A stretch of DNA of 7,624 bases from Planctomycetota bacterium (GTDB taxonomy: Bacteria; Planctomycetota; Planctomycetia; Pirellulales; Thermoguttaceae), in assembly GCA_013202535.1 (NCBI GenBank), contig JABMRP010000669.1, positions 1-7,624 of the forward strand, given 5' to 3'. Shown piece after piece: positions 1 through 6,425 of this stretch. The position numbers and the translations under genes are program-made. The notes under the pieces are model-generated. The model searched no databases, was not told the DNA's origin, and saw nothing but the letters and a program-made list of their open reading frames with translations. How positions within the stretch are numbered: position 1 is the first letter of the stretch; each line of letters opens with the position of its first letter.

Positions 1-86
1 AGCAGCAACCCGATGAGGATCCCGATGATCGCGATCACGACCAGAAGTTCGACGAGCGTGAAACCGCCCCGATGGTGCCGGCGCAT
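1..86 (-). CDS. Prepilin-type N-terminal methylation protein, DUF1559-like (5' end only)
   Basis: Reading leftwards from the ATG at 86-84, the 28 visible codons begin MRRHHRGGFTLVELLVVIAI and continue as a hydrophobic helix to the window edge. This is the type IV pilin / type II secretion pseudopilin leader: a short basic stretch, Gly8 before the conserved Phe9 (the cleavage and N-methylation site for prepilin peptidase), Glu13 (the +5 Glu) and a long hydrophobic segment. In planctomycetes this exact leader style (GFTLVELLVVIAIIGILI) is typical of the large DUF1559 family of envelope proteins; assigning it to that family rather than to a true pseudopilin is inference, because the body of the protein lies outside the window. 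The start is supported by a strong ribosome binding site. It lies 116 bp downstream of the PEP-CTERM gene on the same strand. Confidence 0.87.
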   Translation of the reverse strand, partial: MRRHHRGGFTLVELLVVIAIIGILIGLL

Positions 87-94
87 ACGTTCTC

Positions 95-100
95 CCTCCT
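95..100 (-). promoter_or_regulatory. Strong Shine-Dalgarno site of the prepilin-type gene
   Basis: On the minus strand AGGAGG sits 8 nt before the ATG at 86. It fixes the start of the left-edge gene and is a much better match than anything seen ahead of modA, modB or chrA in this window. Confidence 0.8.
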
Positions 101-108
101 TTGAAGAC

Positions 109-137
109 CTCGCTCGGTTCGGTGTACCACGAGCGAG
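109..137. other. Hairpin in the leader of the prepilin-type gene
   Basis: CTCGCTCG (109-116) is an exact inverted repeat of CGAGCGAG (130-137) across a 13-nt loop that itself contains GGT/ACC. A competing pairing, GGTTC (116-120) with GAACC (137-141), uses overlapping bases. It lies between the stop of the PEP-CTERM gene and the ribosome binding site of the prepilin-type gene. There is no T-run on either side, so it is not a standard intrinsic terminator. It could be a leader structure, a Rho-type 3' end or chance in GC-rich DNA. Confidence 0.4.
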
Positions 138-202
138 AACCCGAACGGGCCGAGACGAAACCGTGCAAGAGCAACCGTTATCCTACCGCACTTGAGAGAT
201 CC

Positions 203-3202
203 TTACAACAGAGCCCTCCGCCGGCGGCGGAAAACCGCCAGTCCCGCCAGCCCCAGGATCGCCAGGATCAGCGTCGACGGCTCGGGGACCGCGGCTGTAA
301 CGCTGTGGATCGCCAAGCCGCTAAGCGGCATTTCATCGTCCGATGCCAGGCTGCCGTTGAAGACGATCTGTATCGGATTGGAGCCATCGGAGGTCATCAA
401 GAAGGCGGCGCTGTGGGCGTCCATCAGGTTGGTGGTCAGGGCGTCCTCGCCGCTGCCGCCCGGATTGCCACCGGGGAATGACGCGTCGCCCAGTACGTCC
501 TGAAGCACGCTGGTGCCCGCGGCATCGGTCAAGTAGATCTCGATCGCCTCGCTTTGGGAGTTTTCGGCATCGACAAAATAGGCTTCGACCAGATAATCAC
601 CCTCGGGTATTCCCTCGAGGGTAGCACGGATCACGCCGCTGTTGTTCTTGATGTGGTCTTCGCCGACCAGCACCAGAGATACCCCGTCGTTGTCGGAGTC
701 TCCGCGGTCGCGCCAATCGATACCGCCGACCGAACTGCCGTTCTGATCGACGTTATCCAGGGTGAAAGTGATCGCGTCACCGGTCGCTGCGATGAGCGTT
801 GCGGCCGGGAGGTTTGTACCGCCGGTGTTGTTGCCCGGCGCGCCTGGCAGGCCGACGAACCCAGGCTCGACCCGCTGGCCGCTGGGACCGATGTCGATGT
901 TGAGGAAGTCCGAAAGCTCCGCATCGGCCGGAAGGACATCCGGCGGTAGCGCGGTGGTGGGGGCGGTCAGGGGGTTGTAGGTGCCATCGGCCAGCCCCTG
1001 GATTACAGAGTGGGGCAGGGTGAGGCGCCAAATCGCCACGTCGTCGATCTGACCGACCAACTCCTTGATTAGCGAGCTATCGGACTGCTGGCGCGCGGCA
1101 CCGATGTGTGCCGGCTGCTGTGACGTTTCCGACAGATCGTAACCACCGGGCAGGTCGTTCGAATCCTGTAGTTCGCCGTCGACGTAGACCGCAATCGCGC
1201 GACCTTGACGGATGCCCACGATGTGATGCCACTGGCCATCGTTGGTGTCGCTGTCGGTCTCCGCTTGGATTTTGTCGCTGTCGTCGTCAACGGTAAGCGA
1301 CAGGGTGCCGTCGCTCTGTTCGTTTTGCGTAAGCACGGTGCGGACGCCGCCGCCGCCGTCACCGCCGTTGCTGTAGAGCGTTCCGCGGTTACTACCGCCG
1401 GACTGCGTCGTCTTAACCCAGCCGGAGACGGTCCAGTCACCGACGCCGAAGTCAAGTTCGCCCGGGTTTCCCAAATCGACAAAATCGCCGTCCCCGTCGA
1501 AGCTCATCGACTGACCGCCCCCGATTTGCGTGGGGACGTCGCTGTTAAACGCGGCGTCACCCTGTGCGGTGCCGTGCAGGTCGTGGCCCGAGTGATCGTT
1601 GGTGTTGCCGTCGAAGTTGTAATAGGCCACCAGCCCGGTGTCCCCGGGCGCCCACGCGCCGACCCGGAAGCCGTAGAAATCGATGTCCGCCGCACCGCTT
1701 TGGCCGGTGGCGCCCTGGTACAGGGCCAAGTAGTCGCGGCCCTCATCCTCGCCGGTTCCGGAGGTCACGTGGAAAGTATCCGGGGTGGTGGCGCCGTCCA
1801 TGTAAACGTCCACTCGGTGGGTGCCGCCGCCGGAGGTATCGCCCTTGACGGTGACCCAAAACTCGTGGAAGGCCGTGGGATCGGCGATCACCAGTTGGTT
1901 ATTCGTGCCCTCTCCCGTGTCCACGTCGCCGGAACGGGAGGTTCCGTTGAGGCTGTTCATCACCAGCCCCGCTTGGCTCAAGGAACCGTGGTCGGAGTCC
2001 AAGGCCAAGGAGAAGGAAATCGTCTGGTCGTCGCCTTCTTCTTGGTGGATGCCAAACAGACCTTTGCCGCCATCGTGGATCAGATATCCGTCACCGCCGG
2101 CAGGCCAGGGAGCGGTGGCGCCGCCGCCGTCCGGGTGAACGTCGTCCAGCGGACCGTCGGTGGCCAGTCGGGCTCGAAACGTCATCGTCACGCCGTCGTC
2201 GAGAATATCGTGTCCGTCCGGTATCAGCGGTCGGATGTCTTTGGTAAAGCCGACCTTGCGGTTGCTTCCCGGGTCGCCCATGCCGTGGTCGCGCGGGTCG
2301 CCCGTGTCCTGGATTCGCAGATAGCTATCCGGGTCGGGGGTGATGACCTGGGCCCCTCCGGGACGTCCGGCACCGATGGCGGAGCCGTCCCACTCGTCGG
2401 AGCCGTTGTCGTGATCCCAGGTACCGTCCAACGCGTTACCAACGGCAGGATTGTCCTCTCCCGGATTGGCGATGTACATGTACGACCACCCGCCCGGAGG
2501 CGCGTCAAAAATTGTCTCCTGCACCGGAGGGGCCGGAACGTCGGCGAGAACGGCGAACTCGTTGAAGGCGTATTGGCCGTTGTTGCCTTGCTGGGCCGCG
2601 TCGATCGTTAGTCGCAAGTACTGGCTGTCGACCGGCGAGCCGAAGTCGAACGTTTGACCGGCCCCGACGGTCGTCGAAACCGCTTGGGATGTGATGCCTG
2701 GCGTCCACCCCAGCGCCCCCATGTCGCCGAGGGTGAAGTTCCCCGGGCTCCCCGTTGTCGTGGCCACGCTGACCTGCGTAATGGGACCGATTTCCGCCTG
2801 GTCGCGCACGCCGCCCGTGCCGCCCGATCCGTTCTGGTTCCAGAGGACGACCGATTCCAGGGGCAACGAGGACCCGAGGTCGTAGTAGAAGATCTCCGGA
2901 GGATTGGCGCCGGCTTGCTCCGATGGCTTGACGTACCAGATGTTTGTCGGAGTGTTGTGGCTATCGTTGGGGTCTTCGGCAACGGTGACCACGTTCCCGG
3001 TGAAACCGGAGCCATCGATCGTGTTGCCGCTGGCCCCGCGGACCCCGGGGCTGTTGCTGTTGTCCCGGTTGTGCTCTGCAAGAGAGCCGACCGGGCTGAT
3101 CAGCGCCGCCTCCAAGGTTCCCTGGCCGCAAACCGTCACGGTCAAGGCAAGGAACAAGAACACGACGGAGAAGACACTCACTCGCCTGCATAGAACCGAC
3201 AT
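203..3202 (-). CDS. Large secreted LamG/discoidin-like PEP-CTERM surface protein
   Basis: This 999-residue exported protein has an N-terminal signal peptide (basic CRR at 5-7, hydrophobic 8-25, probable cleavage near 26-30; the Cys at 25 lacks a proper lipobox). Residues about 33-222 resemble an F5/8-type C (discoidin) region, with LRLTI near 196-200. Residues about 232-518 look like a concanavalin-type beta-sandwich (YLRIQDTGD, WVTVKGDT, VDVYMDG). Residues about 521-745 are a clear LamG domain: GLVAYYNFDG, SMSFDGDGDFVDLG, WTVSGWVKT, GQWHHIVG, VYVDGEL, GQIDDVAIWR. Residues about 766-968 form an all-beta domain with an Asp-rich DSDNDG site at 835-840, possibly malectin-like; its family is not certain. 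The C terminus is a textbook PEP-CTERM tail: VPEPST at 972-977, a membrane helix at about 978-990, then FRRRRR. Such tails direct envelope sorting by exosortase systems. Role inferred: carbohydrate binding or adhesion at the cell surface. No enzymatic motif was seen. The start is supported by GGGAGGA seven bases upstream. Confidence 0.9.
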   Translation of the reverse strand: MSVLCRRVSVFSVVFLFLALTVTVCGQGTLEAALISPVGSLAEHNRDNSNSPGVRGASGNTIDGSGFTGNVVTVAEDPNDSHNTPTNIWYVKPSEQAGANPPEIFYYDLGSSLPLESVVLWNQNGSGGTGGVRDQAEIGPITQVSVATTTGSPGNFTLGDMGALGWTPGITSQAVSTTVGAGQTFDFGSPVDSQYLRLTIDAAQQGNNGQYAFNEFAVLADVPAPPVQETIFDAPPGGWSYMYIANPGEDNPAVGNALDGTWDHDNGSDEWDGSAIGAGRPGGAQVITPDPDSYLRIQDTGDPRDHGMGDPGSNRKVGFTKDIRPLIPDGHDILDDGVTMTFRARLATDGPLDDVHPDGGGATAPWPAGGDGYLIHDGGKGLFGIHQEEGDDQTISFSLALDSDHGSLSQAGLVMNSLNGTSRSGDVDTGEGTNNQLVIADPTAFHEFWVTVKGDTSGGGTHRVDVYMDGATTPDTFHVTSGTGEDEGRDYLALYQGATGQSGAADIDFYGFRVGAWAPGDTGLVAYYNFDGNTNDHSGHDLHGTAQGDAAFNSDVPTQIGGGQSMSFDGDGDFVDLGNPGELDFGVGDWTVSGWVKTTQSGGSNRGTLYSNGGDGGGGVRTVLTQNEQSDGTLSLTVDDDSDKIQAETDSDTNDGQWHHIVGIRQGRAIAVYVDGELQDSNDLPGGYDLSETSQQPAHIGAARQQSDSSLIKELVGQIDDVAIWRLTLPHSVIQGLADGTYNPLTAPTTALPPDVLPADAELSDFLNIDIGPSGQRVEPGFVGLPGAPGNNTGGTNLPAATLIAATGDAITFTLDNVDQNGSSVGGIDWRDRGDSDNDGVSLVLVGEDHIKNNSGVIRATLEGIPEGDYLVEAYFVDAENSQSEAIEIYLTDAAGTSVLQDVLGDASFPGGNPGGSGEDALTTNLMDAHSAAFLMTSDGSNPIQIVFNGSLASDDEMPLSGLAIHSVTAAVPEPSTLILAILGLAGLAVFRRRRRALL

Positions 3203-3208
3203 GGATCA

Positions 3209-3215
3209 TCCTCCC
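3209..3215 (-). promoter_or_regulatory. Shine-Dalgarno site of the PEP-CTERM gene
   Basis: GGGAGGA on the minus strand, with the GGAGG core 7 nt before the ATG at 3202. It agrees with the start that gives a complete signal peptide. Confidence 0.75.
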
Positions 3216-3274
3216 GGAGAAATGGGGCATGGGTGCTTGAGGAGCCAATGACGACAGTATCCTGTTTGGGAGCT

Positions 3275-3304
3275 ATTGTGTCTCGCAAGAAGGAGGCGTG
3301 TCAA
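3275..3304 (-). promoter_or_regulatory. Probable sigma70-type promoter of the PEP-CTERM gene
   Basis: On the minus strand a perfect -35 box TTGACA (3304-3299) is followed after 18 bp by CACAAT (3280-3275), which matches four of six positions of the TATAAT -10 box, including the invariant A2 and T6. Transcription would start near 3268, giving a leader of about 65 nt ahead of the ATG at 3202. The match is by eye and assumes that housekeeping promoters in this organism resemble the usual consensus. Confidence 0.4.
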
Positions 3305-3315
3305 GTATTTCAGTC

Positions 3316-3336
3316 GAGTTCCTAAGGAATTAACTC
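3316..3336. promoter_or_regulatory. Possible operator dyad upstream of the PEP-CTERM promoter
   Basis: GAGTT (3316-3320) and AACTC (3332-3336) form an inverted pair, and an overlapping perfect palindrome TTCCTAAGGAA spans 3319-3329. The site begins 12 bp upstream of the -35 box, where an activator could bind. It stands out because it is AT-rich within GC-rich DNA. No regulator family can be named from the sequence. Confidence 0.25.
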
Positions 3337-3361
3337 TACAGAGGGGTATGTCCCGATTGTT

Positions 3362-3383
3362 CGGCGCCCAGCCGAAGGCGCCG
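3362..3383. other. Short perfect hairpin
   Basis: CGGCGCC (3362-3368) and GGCGCCG (3377-3383) are exact inverted repeats with an 8-nt loop. A competing pairing AGCCG (3370-3374) with CGGCT (3382-3386) overlaps it. It sits just outside the larger palindromic element and may belong to it or be independent. No function is evident. Confidence 0.35.
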
Positions 3384-3400
3384 GCTTTGGAGATGGAGAT

Positions 3401-3664
3401 GATTATGGCTGTCCTTTTCCATCTTTTCCATCCTCATCCTTCCCCGCCGGGCTTGCCCCGGTGGTTCATTGGTTTGACAACTACAGGGGGCGGCAATCTC
3501 GCCTCGTCCGCGACGCTCCCCCGCCTCTCAGCCGCCGGATGCGGCTGAGAGGCGGGGGAGATCAGATTGCGCGGCTCGATGGCACCGGTTAGTTTCCAAA
3601 CCAGCAAGCCACTGGGGCAAGCCCAGTGGGGAAAAAGGGAAAGAGAAAGGACGGCATTATTCCT
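3401..3664. repeat. Palindromic intergenic repeat element (MITE/REP-like), about 264 bp
   Basis: The two halves are imperfect inverted repeats around a perfect core. The core has 20-bp arms at 3516-3535 and 3541-3560 with a 5-nt loop. Further out GCAATCT (3493-3499) matches AGATTGC (3564-3570). Still further out 3440-3485 matches the reverse complement of 3588-3633 without gaps, 35 of 46 bases identical. The outermost parts are pyrimidine-rich on the left and purine-rich on the right and meet again at GTCCTTT (3411-3417) versus AAAGGAC (3646-3652). Each outer arm also folds on itself: 3444-3464 and 3609-3629 are 8-bp hairpins around a 5-nt loop. There is no transposase frame inside. A non-autonomous mobile element or a REP-type palindrome is the best description. 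As RNA it could also end the mod transcript. Confidence 0.7.
3516..3560. repeat. Perfect 20-bp hairpin at the centre of the palindromic element
   Basis: The left arm 3516-3535 is the exact reverse complement of 3541-3560, with loop CGGAT at 3536-3540. The arms are very GC-rich (CTCCCCCGCC at the base). In minus-strand RNA from modC this would be a very stable structure, able to block 3' exonucleases, but no U-run follows on either strand, so classic intrinsic termination is not supported. Confidence 0.8.
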
Positions 3665-3691
3665 GACGCGAAGGAAGCCGGCGCGCCGCCA

Positions 3692-3726
<35 letters not shown>

Positions 3727-3744
3727 GCTGGTTTCATGCGACAC

Positions 3745-4815
3745 TTACTCGACCACGTGCAAGCTGTGCGCCTTGAGCAGACAAGTGACCTCGCTGCCCG
3801 GCTCCAGCGCCAGCTCGGTGACGGCCTCGGGGGTGACCTCGGCCCAGAGAATTTGGCCGACGTCGATGGCCACGAAGACGGCCTTTTCCACCGGTACGAT
3901 CTGGCAGACCCGGCCCAGGAGATGGTTTCGGGCGCTCACCCCATGCACGTCGTGGCGGCAGACGATCACGTCGATCGGTGTGAACTGTACGAAAAGAGGC
4001 GCGCCGGCCGGTGTCTCCTCCAGCGGTACGTAGAGCGACTGGTCGCCGATGCGGCCGTGGGCGTGGCCTTCATGAAACTCGACCGGGTCCAGCCGCAACA
4101 GATTGGCCGGACCCATCGAGTTTTTCCACCCCAGCGGCTCCGGCCGGCTCAGCGCTTCGTCGGGACGACCGTCGGCCACCACGCGCCCTTGCTTCAACAC
4201 GATCACCCAATGGGCCAGCCGGCGGACCTCGGCTTGGGAATGGGTAACGAACAGTGTGGGAATCCCCCACTCGGTCACGACCCGTTCGAGGTAAGTGAGG
4301 ATGCGCGTCTTCAGCGCCCGATCGAGCGAGGCCAGCGGTTCGTCCATTAGCAGCAGCTCGGGCCCGCTGAGCAGCGCCCGCCCGATCGCTACCCGCTGAC
4401 GCTCGCCGCCGGAGAGTTTGCCGGGGTAGCGCCCGAGCAGCGCGCCGACCTGGAGCACCTCGACCACCCGATCCATGGAGACCGAGCGGCGCTGGCGGCG
4501 ATGCTTCTGGCCGTAGCGAAGGTTGGCCTCGACGGTCATGTGGGGAAAGAGGAGATGCTCCTGGAAGACCACGCCCACGCGACGTTGCTCGGGCGGCAGG
4601 TGGAGCCCCGCGGCCGTATCGAGCAGGGTCTGGTCACCCAAGCGGACGGCGCCGGAGGTGGGATACAGAAATCCGGCGATGGCCGCCAGCACGCTCGTCT
4701 TGCCGCTGCCCGAGGGTCCGAACAGCGACGTGACCGGATGGTCGACCTCGAAGGCGACGTCCAACTCGAACCCGCCCGGATAGCGATGCCGGCATTGGAA
4801 GCTAAGCAGACTCAT
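3745..4815 (-). CDS. modC: Molybdate ABC transporter ATP-binding protein ModC
   Basis: This cytoplasmic ATPase drives molybdate import through ModB. All ABC motifs are in place over 356 residues: Walker A GPSGSGKT (33-40), Q-loop Gln85, signature LSGGERQ (134-140), Walker B LLLMDE (154-159), D-loop SLD (163-165) and the switch His192 in FVTHSQAEV. The C-terminal part (about 292-355) is a TOBE/Mop-type domain beginning with SARNHLLGRV, the pattern that binds molybdate and separates ModC from other ABC ATPases such as sulfate CysA. Length is normal for the family. The ATG lies inside the end of modB (14-bp overlap), with GGAGG at 4826-4830 ten bases upstream, so translation is probably coupled. 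It is the last gene of the modABC unit; a palindromic repeat element begins about 80 bp beyond the stop. No defect is visible. Confidence 0.96.
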   Translation of the reverse strand: MSLLSFQCRHRYPGGFELDVAFEVDHPVTSLFGPSGSGKTSVLAAIAGFLYPTSGAVRLGDQTLLDTAAGLHLPPEQRRVGVVFQEHLLFPHMTVEANLRYGQKHRRQRRSVSMDRVVEVLQVGALLGRYPGKLSGGERQRVAIGRALLSGPELLLMDEPLASLDRALKTRILTYLERVVTEWGIPTLFVTHSQAEVRRLAHWVIVLKQGRVVADGRPDEALSRPEPLGWKNSMGPANLLRLDPVEFHEGHAHGRIGDQSLYVPLEETPAGAPLFVQFTPIDVIVCRHDVHGVSARNHLLGRVCQIVPVEKAVFVAIDVGQILWAEVTPEAVTELALEPGSEVTCLLKAHSLHVVE

Positions 4816-5512
4816 GCCGCGAGTGCCTCCTTTCCAGCAGTTCGCTCACCACCAGTGCCCCGCAAGCCAGGACCACCGAGACCAGCACCAATCGCCAGCA
4901 GCGGGTGATCCCGTCGGGCGGCGTATTGGCCAAGCGGTGGATCTCCAGGGGGATCGTACGGGTGCGTCCGCTGATGTTGCTGGCCACCATGATCGTGGCC
5001 CCAAACTCGCCCAGGCTTCGCGCAAAGGCCAGCATCCATCCGGCGATCATACCGCGTCGGGCCAGCGGCAGGGTGACGGTGAAGAAGGTCGTCAAGCGGC
5101 CGGCACCCAGGCTTCGAGCGGCCACTTCCAACCGCGGGTCGACCGCCTGGAAAGCCAATCGAATGGCCCGAACCATCAGCGGAAAACTGACCACCATGGC
5201 CGCCAACACGGCCGCCGCCGTGGTGAAAACGACCCGCACGCCGAACCACGACTCCAGCACCGAACCGATCGGCCCCCGCGGACTGAAGCAAACCAGCAGC
5301 AGATACCCGGTCACCACGGGCGGGAGCACCAAGGGCAGATTGACCACCGTCTCGACGAGCCACTTGCCGGCAAAGCGCCCTCGCGCCAGCAGATAGGCCA
5401 CGGCCACGGCCAGCGGCAACCCGGCCATCGCCGCGCACGACGCCACCTGGGCACTAAGCCACAGTGCCGACCATTCTTCCGGTTCGAGCAAGATCGAGGA
5501 GAGTGGGAGCAT
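4802..5512 (-). CDS. modB: Molybdate ABC transporter permease ModB
   Basis: This inner-membrane permease of 236 residues is close to the usual ModB length. Hydrophobic segments lie at about 16-43, 57-76, 95-115, 152-172 and 205-225. The cytoplasmic EAA loop that docks on ModC is visible from 129 (EVAARSLGAGRL) to about 151. It is followed by ARSLGEFGATIMVASNI (164-180), the hallmark of ModB and the related sulfate and tungstate permeases. Context with ModA and a Mop-domain ModC points to molybdate. The ATG at 5512 gives a short cytoplasmic lead-in of typical size, but only a weak ACGGA precedes it, so the exact start is less certain than for modC. It lies 145 bp after modA, an unusually wide gap for this operon, and overlaps modC by 14 bp. 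Confidence 0.95.
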   Translation of the reverse strand: MLPLSSILLEPEEWSALWLSAQVASCAAMAGLPLAVAVAYLLARGRFAGKWLVETVVNLPLVLPPVVTGYLLLVCFSPRGPIGSVLESWFGVRVVFTTAAAVLAAMVVSFPLMVRAIRLAFQAVDPRLEVAARSLGAGRLTTFFTVTLPLARRGMIAGWMLAFARSLGEFGATIMVASNISGRTRTIPLEIHRLANTPPDGITRCWRLVLVSVVLACGALVVSELLERRHSRHESA

Positions 5513-5558
5513 TCCGTGTCGCCGGTTATCAGTCGTCAGGTATCACACGTCAACCAAG

Positions 5559-5580
5559 CCCAGGAGTTGCACCCCCTGGG
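5559..5580. other. Small hairpin ahead of modB
   Basis: CCCAGG (5559-5564) pairs exactly with CCTGGG (5575-5580) around a 10-nt loop. It lies in the modA-modB gap, about 47 bases before the modB ATG on the minus strand. No U-run follows it. It may be an mRNA structure in the modB leader or a remnant of an intergenic repeat. Confidence 0.3.
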
Positions 5581-5583
5581 TCC

Positions 5584-5616
5584 ACAAAACACTCCCTCTC
5601 CCAAAGGGAAAGGAGT
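5584..5616 (-). terminator. Terminator-like stem-loop between modA and modB
   Basis: In minus-strand RNA, ACUCCUUUCCC (5616-5606) pairs with GGGAGAGGGAGU (5602-5591) across a UUU loop. There are about 11 pairs, with one G-U wobble and one bulged G, followed at once by GUUUUGU. This is the form of an imperfect intrinsic terminator. In binding-protein ABC operons a leaky terminator after the binding-protein gene is a known way to make more binding protein than permease. That it works this way here is inference; it may equally be a decayed palindromic repeat. Confidence 0.4.
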
Positions 5617-5636
5617 TCCGAAGCAAACCCTACACT

Positions 5637-5678
5637 CTAGTCCCTAGTCCCTACCCCCTAATCGCTAATCGCTACCCC
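5637..5678. repeat. Array of six 7-bp repeats overlapping the end of modA
   Basis: Plus strand: CTAGTCC, CTAGTCC, CTACCCC, CTAATCG, CTAATCG, CTACCCC in perfect 7-bp register (consensus CTA plus four variable bases). Minus strand: GGGGTAG, CGATTAG, CGATTAG, GGGGTAG, GGACTAG, GGACTAG. The first three units on the minus strand encode the last residues of ModA (VAISD) and its TAG stop. Because 7 is not a multiple of 3, the TAG in each successive unit falls in a new frame, so the array closes all three minus-strand frames. Confidence 0.85.
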
Positions 5679-6425
5679 CGTAAACCCCCGCTGGCGAAAC
5701 ACGTCTTCCGCCTCCGGCGACTGCAAATACTCGTAAAGCGCCTCGGCTGCCGGTCGTCCTTCGCCGCTTCGCAGCAGCAGCAGCGGATAACGAATCGGTT
5801 CGGTCATGTCGGGGTCGATCTCAAAAGCCACGCGAACCGAAGTCGACGCGGCCGCGTCGGTGGCATAGACGATCCCCGCCTCGGCCGCGCCGGTTTCCAC
5901 AAAGGTCAGCGCCTGCCGCACATCGCCACCGGTGACGATCTTCTTCTGGAGCGATTCCCATAAGTGCATTTTCTCCAGCGCCTGCCGCGCGTACATACCC
6001 GCGGGCGCCGCCTCGGGGTCGGCCAGCGCCACGTGGCGAATCTCGTCGGCGAGCAGATCGTCCGGTGTACTGACTTCGACCGAGGCATCGATGGGAACGA
6101 TCACCACCAGGCGATTGGCCAGCAGATCGCACCGCCGGAGCGTATGACCGTGGTCGTCGAGGTAATCGGCCCATTGTCGGTTGGCCGAGAGCATGACGTC
6201 GGCCCGCGCGCCGCTGGTGATCTGTTGGGCCAGAGTCGACGTGGCGGCATAGCTGGTCTGTACGGTGTAGCCGGTCTTCTGCTCGAAATTTCGGCTGATC
6301 TCGTCCAGCGCGTCACTCGTGCTGGCCGCACCGAAGAGGAGCACGGTCTTCTCCGACCGTTGGGACGAGCACCCGCAAAGGCCGATGGCCAGCAGGAGGG
6401 CGAGTTTTGGGGCGGTTCTGTCCAT
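5658..6425 (-). CDS. modA: Molybdate-binding lipoprotein ModA
   Basis: This extracytoplasmic solute-binding protein delivers molybdate (or tungstate) to ModBC. In its 255 residues there is a short signal peptide ending LCGC, with Cys19 the likely lipidated residue; Cys at -2 is unusual but the Gly at -1 fits. ModA family marks follow: FGAASTSDAL (31-40), with the Ser of the AAS motif a ligand in known ModA proteins; ATSTLAQQI (61-69), with the second ligand Ser; DVMLSA (76-81); LADPEAAPAGMYARQAL (134-150); GGDVRQAL (166-173); and AGIVYATDA (183-191), with the binding Tyr. The protein ends just after RGFTG, with VAISD supplied by a 7-bp repeat array. It is first in modABC. No Shine-Dalgarno precedes the ATG at 6425; instead CCTCC lies directly before it and an out-of-frame ATG lies 8 nt upstream, so initiation may be non-canonical. 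Confidence 0.95.
   Translation of the reverse strand: MDRTAPKLALLLAIGLCGCSSQRSEKTVLLFGAASTSDALDEISRNFEQKTGYTVQTSYAATSTLAQQITSGARADVMLSANRQWADYLDDHGHTLRRCDLLANRLVVIVPIDASVEVSTPDDLLADEIRHVALADPEAAPAGMYARQALEKMHLWESLQKKIVTGGDVRQALTFVETGAAEAGIVYATDAAASTSVRVAFEIDPDMTEPIRYPLLLLRSGEGRPAAEALYEYLQSPEAEDVFRQRGFTGVAISD

Noticed and set aside
1205..2611. A 468-codon plus-strand reading frame
   Set aside because: It lies entirely antisense to the PEP-CTERM gene, has no ribosome binding site, no recognisable domains and a Val/Gly/Ala/Arg-rich composition expected of a GC-rich shadow frame. The minus-strand protein has a signal peptide, LamG motifs and a sorting tail.
3401..3664. CRISPR array or insertion sequence
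   Set aside because: There are no regularly spaced direct repeats with unique spacers, and no transposase frame. The structure is an inverted repeat around one centre.
4812..5438. A 208-codon minus-strand frame in modB, and the 277- and 163-codon plus-strand frames over the same stretch
   Set aside because: They are out-of-frame or antisense readings of modB, which has complete permease motifs; their products are rich in Arg, Gly, Gln and Pro without any family pattern.
5773..5785. CAG/GCA triplet run
   Set aside because: It is the antisense of four consecutive Leu codons (LLLL) in ModA before Arg219, within a conserved coding context; no sign of expansion.
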